Origin: Eustoma russellianum
Lineage: Eukaryota > Streptophyta > Magnoliopsida > Gentianales > Gentianaceae
Direction: 5' to 3'
Length of the DNA stretch: 64,000 bases
Assembly: GCA_036186865.1 (NCBI GenBank)
Contig: AP025055.1
Span: 21,231,848-21,295,847 of the forward strand
In this document: in pieces, positions 45,606 to 55,690 of the stretch
How positions within the stretch are numbered: the stretch's first letter is position 1
How the letters are laid out: each line of letters begins with the position of its first letter
Position numbers and translations under genes: made by a program
The notes under the pieces: model-generated
Seen by the model: the letters and a program-made list of their open reading frames with translations, nothing else
Told to the model about the DNA's origin: nothing
Databases searched by the model: none

Positions 45606-48255
45606 TGTTGGACCTGTACAGCACCACTAGAGGGGGGGGTGAATAGTGGGTTAGCGGAAATTACACTACAATTACCTTCAAAAACTTGTTTGAAGACCCC
45701 TTTGCCTCTTTAGCCTTAGGTTCTGAAATTTCCAGAAACAGTTCACTGTTTTGAGCGCTTTGGTTGAACCACTTATACACCTGTGCAAGTTCTCAAACTT
45801 GGCAGAGATCAAGTTTAGAATGTTTATAGTATGTCATAAAAATTTCATTCAATTCCAAGCAAGTTTGCTCGTTCAAATAAGCAAGATAAGTAAAGTGTGC
45901 AATTCTGGCAGTTTCAGGCAGAATGTTAGCTTAACTTCAAACGATGATATCTCAAAATCTACCCGTGCTATTTTGATGAATCTTATGTCAAATTAAACCT
46001 TATGATGTCTAGTTTAATTTGATATAAGGCTCACTTCAAGATTCGCAGGATAACCTATTCAAATTGAACAAGTTTTGCACACTGGTCAGAACTGTTCACA
46101 GAATGTAGCAACAATTTTGTGAACACGATTTGAATATGCTAAACTCCTTAGAATTTAGTGATTCTTGCGGCTACTGAAAGCTAACACATTGAAGTATAAT
46201 ATATCCAAAATTCATGCAATTCTAAGACTGTTTGCTTGTTCAATTATGCGTGCCAAGTTAGTGTAACTTTCAGCCAGAAAACAGTAAGTGCAGAAAATAA
46301 GTAAAGAACACAAGGAATTATCCTGGTTCGGTCAATGTGACCTACTCCAGTCCCAAGAGACACCTTCTCTCGGATTTCACTAAACACCAAACACCAATGT
46401 CACCTTACAAAGCCAAAGGAAGAAGCTTTTCACCAACTTCTTCAAGAGACTTCACCAAAACAAACAGCAACTAGTTTGTTTCACCTTTGCACCTTTGCAC
46501 CTTTTGCTCACCTCTAAGGAGTAAGCTTTATACACCAGCTTCTCCCTTACAATATGTCGTTTAAAGGTGTTGAAATGATAAGAAATGAAGAACTATACAA
46601 TCATAAAGCTTGCTGCAAATGTGTTCTTCAATATAGAAGAGTAGAAGAATGGAGACAAAGAGATGAATGTCTTGCTTGCTTTTCTTTTGTTTTTCGTTGG
46701 TGCCTTTTACTCTTCACCTTTGGAGCTATTTATAGCCAAGAGGACAGCCTAAAGGCTCCTCAAAGAGACGTTGGAATGGTTGAGAAAATGGAGAAAAATC
46801 AGCACTTTTCTAGCTATCCAAATTCAGCATTTGACTTTCAAAATAAAGTTGATCTTTTGATGCTTTGAATTGGTCTTCCAATCTGAACTTTTACCCTTCA
46901 TCTTATCCATTATAGCCGTTGGAATGAGGTGAAAAAAACAGCTTCATTTGAACGTTTAAAAGGCAGCTCCAATCAGCAATGTCCATGTGTGAATAACTTG
47001 CCATGTATGCAGCTGAATTGGCATGTATTTTGAACAACTTTGGCTCCTCATTTTGAACATTAAATGGCCGTTGGAATGGCCTAGAAGATAGGCATTGGAG
47101 AGTAGTTCAAAGATAGATAGAAATCAGCCAAGCTTTTGAGTTTGAATTAGTCTTCAACTTTTGAACACATAGCCGTTGCATAGCTTTCTTGGTTGAGAGA
47201 TTTTTGCTCCAAATTTGAACCAAAATAGCCGTTTGTAACCAGCTCCAAAATATACAAGAATAGTCATTTGAAATCAGCAACAAAATAGGATTTGTTTCAA
47301 CTTGCCTTGACTTGTTCAAAAGCTGAAGATTTGTGCGCCAATATCCATCAATATCCGTGTGCACACATATAATATATAGTCATTTATGTCTTCAACATGT
47401 AGCATAGAATACCATATGAAGAATGCCAAGAATTCCAAGAAAACCATAGATGTGATAACCATAACATAAGAATTCCAATTGAGATACCATGCTGCCCGTT
47501 TCCATAAATATAGGACATGTACTATATGTGACATAAACACATATAAACAATATATAACACGTTAGAAGATCCATTGGCAAGTGATGAGACCAGAATACCC
47601 CTTAGCACAAAAATAGGAATTTTGTCCTAGGATGAACCTAGACATGGTGCTGCTCCAGATTCATTTTTGCCATGATGTGACATGACATATAAATGTGTCA
47701 TATGATCATATAAATCCGTTGGAAGAAGACCAAATGAGAATGAGAAGTCCAAATGGTGAAATTACCAAGATAGCCCTTATATAGGTCAATAAGCTTCACC
47801 ACCGTGTCAAGTCAGTTTTTACCCGTTTCAAGCATGCTTTTCCTCAGCCAATTAGATTCTAAATTGAATAAGGATCATGTGGGCTTTTGAATGACTCAAT
47901 TCGGAGTTCATTTGCCCAAGATATGAACCAAAACCTGCAATAGGATACTAAACAGAGCAATTTGCCTTATATTGTAAGTCATGTGACTTCAAGGCTTGGT
48001 TAGATCATATAATTAACATGTATTGGCATATATATCATCTAATATCAGTTTGAACATGTCTTGATTTAGACATGTGATTGAATTGGCCAAGTTCAATCTC
48101 ATGATCTTAATCAAACTTGTTCAATCTTGATTCATTCAATCAATTTCACATTTAGCTCATAAGTTCATGTCTTGCACATTATACTTTAAACGTTACACAC
48201 ACATACATGCTCACATATGCATTTTGCAATCATTCAAACATAATATATCACAACA
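45606..48255 (-). repeat. LTR G (5' LTR of element 3)
   Basis: A 2650-bp LTR, same length as D and differing at about three sites (near 46123, 46671 and 47827). TATA box at 46727-46734; hairpin at 46353-46373 with the same A-C mismatch as D. Confidence 0.9.
46727..46734 (-). promoter_or_regulatory. LTR G TATA box
   Basis: TATAAATA on the minus strand; promoter of element 3. Confidence 0.75.
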
Positions 48256-48560
48256 ATCATTTTATCACATTTTAGAAAAATGTTTCTAAAAACCCCAGAC
48301 GCCGGTCTATCGAAGTATCTCTTCTTGAGAGATCGATGTCTCACAGTGAGGTTCAAATTTTGTCTCTGACCTACGTCGATCGATCGATTGATTAGAGGGA
48401 TCGATGTATACATCGATCGATCGATGTATCTCAGGTTTAGAGATCGATGTCTCACAGTAATGTCTTGATTTTTCTCTGCCTTACATGGATTGATCGATGT
48501 GACGGATCGATGTACATCGATCGATCAAAGTGCAAAACCTGAGAGATCAATGTCATTTTT
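48256..48560. repeat. Palindrome-rich segment (ATCGATCG type)
   Basis: About 300 bp unrelated to the LTR and LINE beside it. GATCGATGTCTCACAGT occurs twice (near 48330 and 48442), and ATCGATCGATC-type self-complementary runs occur several times (about 48378-48425 and 48480-48530), including ATGTATACAT and ATGTACAT palindromes. No coding frame of note. Identity is unknown; a MITE-like or satellite-derived piece is possible. Confidence 0.5.
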
Positions 48561-48584
48561 CTTCACTTATTCAACTTTTTATCA

Positions 48585-49035
48585 TTTATAACTGCCGGAC
48601 ATGGCAAAAAGCACGATTCTGTGTATTAGAGGCTGTCCAGCAAAAAACAACTGAAGGCATAACCAAAATCCAAGCTCGTAGATTATCAACCATTGGTAGC
48701 GAATGCGACCATAATCACCAAAGAAGTACCTTAGCTCCCAGGTGGGCGCCCGACCACCAGACATAACGGGCATAACAAAAGGAGAGGCCAGTATAGGATA
48801 TAGTACGATAGGCAGACTTCAGCAAGAATTGACCATTGGCATCCATTAGCCAGGACATACCATCGGGAGTTATCTAAACTCGCTGAGACATAAAATCATG
48901 AATGCAACAAAGGCGCTTCCAATCGGTCAAATCATAACTATGTGCATAAATAGAAGATCGCTGATGAGCCAAACAAAGGCTAGATAAACGTTCCAAGGAC
49001 TTTGTCTCCTACTCCAAATTGATTGAACCTCAGCT
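48585..49035 (-). pseudogene. LINE ORF2, 3' part (zf-RVT region)
   Basis: Minus-strand translation, with one stop and frame changes, gives the pattern typical of the region after plant LINE RTs: LTDWKRL, then a WLMDANGQFLLKSAY segment, YVWW and a later WILVMPSVVFCW segment before HVRQL. It is the downstream continuation of the RT at 50215-52597, with the Gypsy fragment between. The usual Cys-His residues at the very end are missing, so the gene is truncated at about 48585. Confidence 0.65.
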
Positions 49036-49039
49036 ATGG

Positions 49040-50215
49040 CAAAGAACATCACAATGACACCCCTTGAACTGTAACCGTTTGTTCTTGGCTCAATTTATAC
49101 CAACACCTCTTCCTCTTTGGTATTCCAACAAATCTAAAACCTCATTGAGACCCTAAGATGCTGTAAACCAAAAATGAAGTAAATACTTAACAAGTTCTAG
49201 GCTTTGAACTTGAAAGAAACCGTTAAGTGGGTTTAAACTTCAACTAGAAAGTTGAGATTTCCTTAAAGGAAGTTTTGATTGAAATGTATATATGAATTGT
49301 GTGTCTTTACATTCTGATTCCTATGCTACTTATAACGTACAAAGTTTAAAGTACAAAGTACTAGACTAGGAATAACATGCTTGCTTGGAACTGGTTTGAG
49401 CAACTTTTGGTTCCAAGAAATCTGGTTGTTTTGCTGTGTAATCCTTGCTAGATTCAGCCTTCTTTCTTTGATCAATTTGATTGGATAATACTTGGAGCAG
49501 CTTGCTTTGAATTAGGCTTTGATTGGTTGTGAGTTTGGCTTTGAATTTTCAAAGCAATCTTGCGTGGACTAGCCTTCAAACAACAAGGATCTGATTGGTT
49601 CATTTGTTGTGCAGCTTGCTTACTTGTCTCCTTGCTTGTTTTTGATTGGTTTGAAGATTTGCAAGACTCCTTCCAATTTGTTCATGATGTGAGCAGCTTG
49701 TCCATCCATTCCAACGTGAAGAAGAATTCTTGAATTTGACATGAGTGCTTGTCACCTCCTTGCTTGTAAGCTACTTGCTTATCACCTCTTTGCTTGAACA
49801 AAATTTCAGGTTTTAATTGCATCTTCAGCTAAATACGTGTACCTGAAAGACAAGGCAATAATACAACACAAACTATCCTAAAACAAGGTTAACCAACCAA
49901 CAATATTAAAAAGAACAACTAAAGATATGTACAACATGTTTTTGATACAACTAGATCAAAGCTTGTATCATGGAAACCCAATGGACATCATCTTTGCTTG
50001 GTTCATCCTCTTCATGCCTATAAAGAAATGATTCAACACAATGTAACAACTTCTTAGCCATACTCCTTGTTATGGGACCTGTGCGGGGCAGTGAGGTGTC
50101 ATCATCAGTGTTTGTATCCACAAGGTTGGGCTGTAGCTCATCATTTTCAATGTAAAGCTCTCTTTGACCTATCTTCAAAGACACCAAGCAACAAACACAA
50201 GATACACAACATATA
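49040..50215 (-). mobile_element. Divergent Gypsy LTR/pol-tail fragment inside the LINE
   Basis: The only coding trace is the end of a Gypsy pol at 49951-50187 (GPITRSMAKKLL…FLYRHEEDEP…), clearly related to the tail of the left-edge element (GPMTRRRAKEL…FLYKHVQDEP). In that family this tail is encoded within the LTR, so this stretch is probably a solo LTR of a related family; the remaining 900 bp is AT-rich and non-coding. Exact borders and a target duplication could not be set by eye. Confidence 0.55.
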
Positions 50216-52597
50216 TGACATGTCCTAAGGGTTAGTTAAGACTATAAGACATAAGAAGTAGCACTAGTGTGTGCGGAGTTAACAGTGATATGCCATGTCT
50301 TATAGAACTAACATGTGACAATAAATGATACATGAAAATATGTTGCGTTGACCCCATCGTGGGCTTCCATATTTCTGCCGACAATACTGAGACCACAATG
50401 AATGAGAATGATGATAGTTCAACCAAAGTTGAAAATCATAAGCATGCTGAATATCTGTAAGGCTATGTATATTTACGCTCCTAGCCTCTCCCGGGCAACA
50501 AATGCGATCCCAGGATTGCGAATGATGTCGGCCATTCCACAAAAAATTCTCCATCTTGCGATTGAGCTTGTCTATAACATTCTTAGGCAGCCGTGAATTA
50601 GCAATAATATGGGATGGCATTGAACAAAGAACATGGCGAATGAGAATAATATGTCCAGCCATAGAAAGTAACTTTGAAGACCACATATTCAACTTTGCAT
50701 CAAAATGACGAAGTAAGGAATCACAATAGGCTGCCCGATTAATGCCCTTATACAAGTATGATATGAGGTATTTAATTGGAAAATTAGCTAAGCCATACTT
50801 AAAGCCCGAGAGGCACGGACGCGAGAAATCCTAATTGACTTTTGTGGTAATTCACCAATGGACCTGAAGCGTTTTGATACATCTCCAAAAAGAGCCGAAA
50901 GCGCTCCAAATTGAGAATTGAGCTATTCAAAAAAAATTACCAAATCATCAGCAAAGCCTAAATATGAAACACTAGGCATGCGGCATGCCCGAAAACCATG
51001 TATTACACCTGAGGCCATGAGTGCATTTAGTCCTTGCAAAGAGCCCTCTGATGCCAAGATAAATAACAGCGGAGATAAAGGATCGCTCTGCTTGACACCA
51101 TGCTCCAAAGAAAAATATCCCACTTGCTTGCCATTTATTAAAACCGAACATTTTGTTGCTGCAATGTTATTCACAATAAAGCGACAAAGTGCGGATTGAA
51201 GCCCATCTTATGCATAAGCTGGCCAAGATAAGTCCAGCATGCCCTGTCAAAAGCTTTAGCTATATCCAGCTTAAAGAACATGTCCACCGCAGGCTGAACA
51301 GTCAATGACATGGACAATTTCTTGGGCCAGAAGAATCTCCTTGGTAATGCTTCGACCATTCATAAAGCTGGCTTGCTCAAAAGAGATGATACTCGGAAGA
51401 AAAATCGCTAACCAAGATGCAATCAAACGCGAGATGGCTTTAGACAAAAAATTAGTCAAACAAATTAGTCGAAAATCAGAAAAAGTTTGAGGATTTGGTA
51501 CCTTCAGAATCAATGTAATAAGCGCGGATGCTAGCACAGCAGGAACTCAAATACCCAGAAAAAATTCCTGCACCGCCTTACGTACATCGGAACATATAAA
51601 GGGCTAAAAACGGCGATAAAAAGAGCCTAGAATACTATCCAGACCAGCCACACTTGTGGGACAAAGATCCCATACAGCCTGCTTAACTTCGGGCAATGTG
51701 GGCATGGACATTAAGGCATCATTATGATCTGCGGTGACGAGTGTAGGGATATACTGAAGAATAGAGTCATATTGTGAAGTGGATTCAGCGGAGAATAAAG
51801 CATTATAAAAATGGATGGCCTCCACTTCAATGTTAGGTAAAGCGTGAACTCCACCCCATCAGCCCAAGTAACACTACGAAGAGTTTGGCGTCACCGGCGG
51901 TCCTTCACCGTCTGATGATAAAAGGTCGTATTAGCATCGTCCTCCTGTAGCCACTTAATATTTACCTTTTGCTTCCAATATAGAATTGCTCGTGATTGAG
52001 CCAAACGTAATAATGCTGCACTCCGATTATACTCAGCACATCTGCTATCCGTCGGGTGTAAATCATAATCCTTCTCTCGTCGAGTAACCTCAATCTCCGC
52101 AAGCTCTACGTCATCCAAAATATTGTCAAAAACCTCTTTGTTCCAACGCCGTAAATAAATCTTTAACTACAGAAGCTTGGCATAGAAGCCCAACATGCCT
52201 CCAACCGTGGGAAAAGACTGCCGATTCTGCTGAACAAAACTATCAACATCAGGACGTGTAGCCCAGACATCCAAATGCTGGAATGGGGTAAGGCCTGATG
52301 TAGACTTTGGGGAACATTGGAGATAAAGGGGTGAATGATCCGAAGTAGCCCTATTAAGATGCTGATAATGAACCGAGGAAAACATGTCATAGAACGACTG
52401 AGAACACAAGAACTTGTCCAGGCGACGCCATACACGGCCTAACCCCCTACCATCACACCATGTATAAGAAGAGCCTTGAAAAGATATAGACTTCAGAGAA
52501 CAGGCTGTAACACAATTATTAAAATCCTGCAAAGATCGCAGCAATGGAGTGGACCTGCTCTTATGCTCGTCAAGAGATAAGAATGTATTAAAGTCAC
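50215..52597 (-). pseudogene. LINE ORF2, endonuclease end and reverse transcriptase
   Basis: In order on the minus strand: the end of the APE endonuclease (FQGSSYTWCDGR, RLDKFL, TSDHSPL, 52167-52592), a linker helix region (REKDYDLHP…ILYWKQKVNIKWLQEDDANTTFYH), and a non-LTR RT in several frames: FRLICLTNFLSKAISRLIA, SFEQASFMNGRSI, KLDIAKAFDRACW, VKQSDPLSPLLFILA, and the catalytic GFADDLVIF at about 50935. The RT thumb (LSMAGHIILIRHVL, MENFLWNG, 50300-50755) follows. At least five frame breaks make it a pseudogene. The L1 class is inferred from the APE-RT order. Confidence 0.85.
50231..50312. repeat. Short imperfect inverted repeat
   Basis: GTTAGTTAAGACTATAAGACAT (50231-50252, arm shown in two halves: GTTAGTTAAGAC and TATAAGACAT) pairs with ATGTCTTATAGAACTAAC (50295-50312), with a 4-base bulge. 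It lies in the LINE near the Gypsy fragment. Confidence 0.45.
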
Positions 52598-53925
52598 TGA
52601 TGCGTGCAACTCGTGGGCTCCAACGATTCCACCTTCCAAACGTCCTTCACAAAGGGTTAGGCACAAGGAAGAAGACTTCCCCTTGCTTCCTTAGTGATTA
52701 AAAACGTGTGGATTAAACGAATGAGCAAGACCAACACTTCAAGATGGTCATTGATCAGGCAAACCAAAACGGCCCTCCTGGACGGCACCTTTAAGCAATG
52801 GCAACACCTTCAATATGCTCAACTTTGAAGGATCTTAACCTAGGTTTTTAATGCAAAACCAAGAAAACAAAGTATCACACAAAGTGAATGAAATATCAAG
52901 AATTGTTATTCATCAAAAGGTGAGTTTACAATCAGCCAAAGGGGTCTATTTATAGGCCTAAGAAACGTCCCCCTTTAGCTTGAAATGGCTAGAGATAATT
53001 CAAATAAAGCTATCTAACAAATGTTTAAATTTGAACTTTGCTTGAAAATTAAAACTAAGATAATTCTAGCTAAAACTTGAAATGCTTGGAAGTTGATATC
53101 TTCAATGTATCTAGCAGCTTATGGCGTCTTGGAGGAGTTGTTTGATGAGTAGTATGCTCTTGGATTTGAGTTACAAGATGGCTGAAGTTTGAATTCAAGT
53201 GGAGTTTGAATTTGACTTCAATCTTGAATTCAATTTTGCATTGTGATCCTATCTTCCTTATTCTTCAAAAATGGCGTGTGATCCTATCTTCCTTATTCTT
53301 CAAAAATGGCGTGTAGGACCTTGAGATGATATCTGAATCCTTTTTGAAATGTAAGCCTCAAATTGGTTGAAACTTGAATTCAAATTATGGTTGAATTTGA
53401 ATTCAAGTTTATCTTCAAGTTCAAATTCAAGTAAGATGTCATCTTTTATCTTAAAGTGGCCGCCCTTGTGATATGTTGTAGATGATGTTTGATTTCAATT
53501 TGAACAAGAGACTTTATCTTGGACACCTTTGAATTTGTCTTAGCGTAGACAAACATTCTCTTCAGATATTCTCTTGAAACATTCTCCTGAAACATTCTCT
53601 TCAACATTCTCTTCAAACATTCTCTTGAAACATTCTCTTCTTCAAACATTCTCTTGTACCTAATTTACCTACAAAGCAAATACATAAAACTAAGATCACA
53701 CGACACAAAATAAAATCCCAAAAACAAAGAGTGTAGACGTGCATGTGATCATGCTCAAGTTGAAGGTTAATGAAGTGAACCCAAGGAGTCTTAGGTTCAT
53801 CTTTAACATGCTTGTACAAGAAGGTGGCAACTTGATGACAAAGTTCCTTTGCTCTCCTTCTTGTCATAGGACCTTTGACCTCTTAATGGGGCCCTTGATC
53901 CTCATCGGACCCTTGATCCTCATCA
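52598..53925 (-). mobile_element. Solo LTR of the CRM-like Gypsy family
   Basis: 1328 bp with the same termini as the 3' LTR at 2799-4211, in reverse orientation. No polypurine tract or internal sequence adjoins it. The flanks GTCAC (52593-52597) and ATCAC (53926-53930) are a 4-of-5 match, taken as a decayed target duplication. It keeps the TATA box (52947-52954), the GAAGAGAATGTTT minisatellite (about 53550-53655) and a readable pol tail (MTRRRAKELCHQ…, up to 53867). A LTR-LTR recombination deleted the rest of the element. Confidence 0.88.
52947..52954 (-). promoter_or_regulatory. Solo LTR TATA box
   Basis: TATAAATA on the minus strand, matching 3864-3871. Confidence 0.6.
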
Positions 53926-54304
53926 ATCACCGGCCTCAATCCAAGGTATATCCAACGTGCTATGGAAATTAATAAGATCAGCCCACAGAGGCCGGCGAGC
54001 AACCAGTATGTGCAATCCATACACAAAAGTACACCAAAAGGAGTTTCCCGAAGCTAAACCATTTCAATTGAAGTGAGTTTCTGGACACCCACCCGATCAC
54101 CATCCATGCGAACATAGAATCATGCTAAAATCCAAATGTGATCATCACATACGGATACAGCTTGTGAAAAACCAAAAGACAAGCGATATGTGGTGCCTTG
54201 GGCTCAATAACAACAAGCATATGCAAATGGTAATGATGAACTAAAGATAACACACGATTAACAGAGGTATGAATACCTCGAACATTCTATAGAAGCACTT
54301 TCAT
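53926..54304 (-). pseudogene. LINE ORF2, endonuclease start
   Basis: ATG at 54302-54304 begins MKVLL, stop, NVRGI, the usual start of an APE-type endonuclease (NVRG motif) with a nonsense codon in place of Trp. The frame continues with several breaks to the solo LTR border, where the sequence ends in the first half of the GDFN motif; the second half starts at 52597. The start codon overlaps the ORF1 stop as ATGA. Confidence 0.75.
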
Positions 54305-55628
54305 TGAGACAAGATATCAAAAGAATTTGAGACACAAGCAGCACGAGACCGAGTATAACGTGGCGATATAGGAGGAATAGGCTTTGGATGCCTACACAAT
54401 AACTTGGGTGGCACACGGAATTCCTTTGAACCCCCACGGGATGAAGTCGGATCAGGAAAATAACTCATCATATTATCTGCCAGAATCTGTTGCACCTGAT
54501 CATGAATATAATTCAAAATATCCGCATCCTGATCATCCTAGAAAAAACTCTTGATGCGTGCTCCAAAATCAAGCTCACCATCAAAAATAGAGTATGCCTC
54601 GACGGTAGCAGGCAAATCATGCAACATACTATCATACACTCCACGTAGACGAGAAAGATCACGTGCATATGAAATCGATGAACGGTGAGCCATGTCTTGC
54701 GAAAGAGGAAGCAATGACCTAGCAGCCAGAGCTACCTTAGCTGGAGTTGCCGGATGCGCCACGATTGTGACTGGCTGGTCAGTGGAGGGATTTGAATGTG
54801 GCTTCTTTGGTGTCCAGCGTTGTCGGGTGTCCTTAGGTGCATCATCACGGGTGAGACGAGAATTGGAGACAGTCGTAGGTGATGGCGGATCCAACATCTT
54901 AGATTTTCCACAATCAGACGCAGTATGTCCTAACCGATAACACTTAGAGCAGTAAGAAGGGAGATCTTCATAAACAACCTGCTGGGTAATTAAATGAGAT
55001 CTGTGAATGAACACGCGTGTAGGAAGATCTTTGGAGACATCAAGCTCCACACAAATACGCACCACTGAAGGACGTAGAACCGCAGAGGTGGCTGTATGTA
55101 GCTTCATCGGGGTGCCCAACATACGGCCTATTTGGAAAAGCGCTTTGTGCTAATGAAAGTGAACAGGTACTCCAGGAAAGGAGATCCAAACAGGCACGAT
55201 CGGAACCTCAATAGCAGGGTCGTAGTCTGTGTCCACTTGGTGACGCGTATGTGTTTCTCTACAATCAGCCAACTTTGACACGAAAAGCATTTCAAATAAT
55301 CTTGCTCCTGATCAAAATGAATCAAGACGTGTGTTGCCTCAAGCAAACCAATCTTCGTCGTACCAGAGAATCCAATGCGATCGATGGCCATAGTATCCAT
55401 TAGCGGTTGGCCATACCAGAAAGTGCGAACTCGGGTAAACCGATAAGGGGCTGCCAGTGTGGTGATTTCCTCATCCGTAAATGTGATCAACAGGCAGCCT
55501 TTATATTTTTGAATTTGTTTCAGCGCAATGGAAGGCCCAGAAGAGTGGAAGAGCGATGCAAAGGATCGCTATTGTGCCGAAGCATTCGAATGGTTGAGCA
55601 GCGCTGTTGATTTGTCCGCTGATGACAT
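54301..55628 (-). pseudogene. LINE ORF1 (nucleic acid-binding, zinc knuckle)
   Basis: The RNA-binding protein of the LINE. ATG 55628 starts MSSADKSTALL with an in-frame TAG about 20 codons in. A DUF4283-like N-terminal part follows (FTDEEITTLAAPYRF…VLIHFDQEQDYLKCF…), then, after a frameshift, a region with RVFIHRSHLITQQVVYEDLP and a CCHC knuckle CSKCYRLGHTASDC (about 54940-54900). The tail is basic and Pro/Ser-rich and ends at TGA 54301-54303, overlapping the ORF2 start. At least one nonsense change and two frame breaks make it a pseudogene. Confidence 0.78.
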
Positions 55629-55690
55629 AGCAGCCAAAATGAATACAGAAAATATAGAGAAAGAATGAGAGAAGAAACATTCCCTCCCCA

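Larger units (their letters stand above)
25659..48255 (-). mobile_element. Sirevirus element 3 (LTRs D and G), split by element 4
   Basis: LTR D, 3' untranslated region and the pol 3' part (28309-29686) continue without loss into pol 5' part, gag and LTR G (40971-48255) once element 4 is removed. LTRs D and G are both 2650 bp, share diagnostic variants (CTGTACAGC, the short 3' coding-like region), and differ at about three sites. The flanks (AAAAC before D, ATCAT after G) do not match, so no target duplication is seen. Confidence 0.88.
48561..55690 (-). mobile_element. L1-like plant LINE, broken by two Gypsy-derived insertions
   Basis: From high to low coordinates: ORF1 with zinc knuckle (54301-55628), ORF2 endonuclease start (53926-54304), solo LTR insertion (52598-53925), endonuclease end and reverse transcriptase (about 50215-52597), Gypsy fragment (about 49040-50215), and the zf-RVT region (about 48585-49035). 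Many stops and frameshifts show an old copy. The 3' end is truncated or replaced near 48560 and no poly-A tail was identified. Confidence 0.8.
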
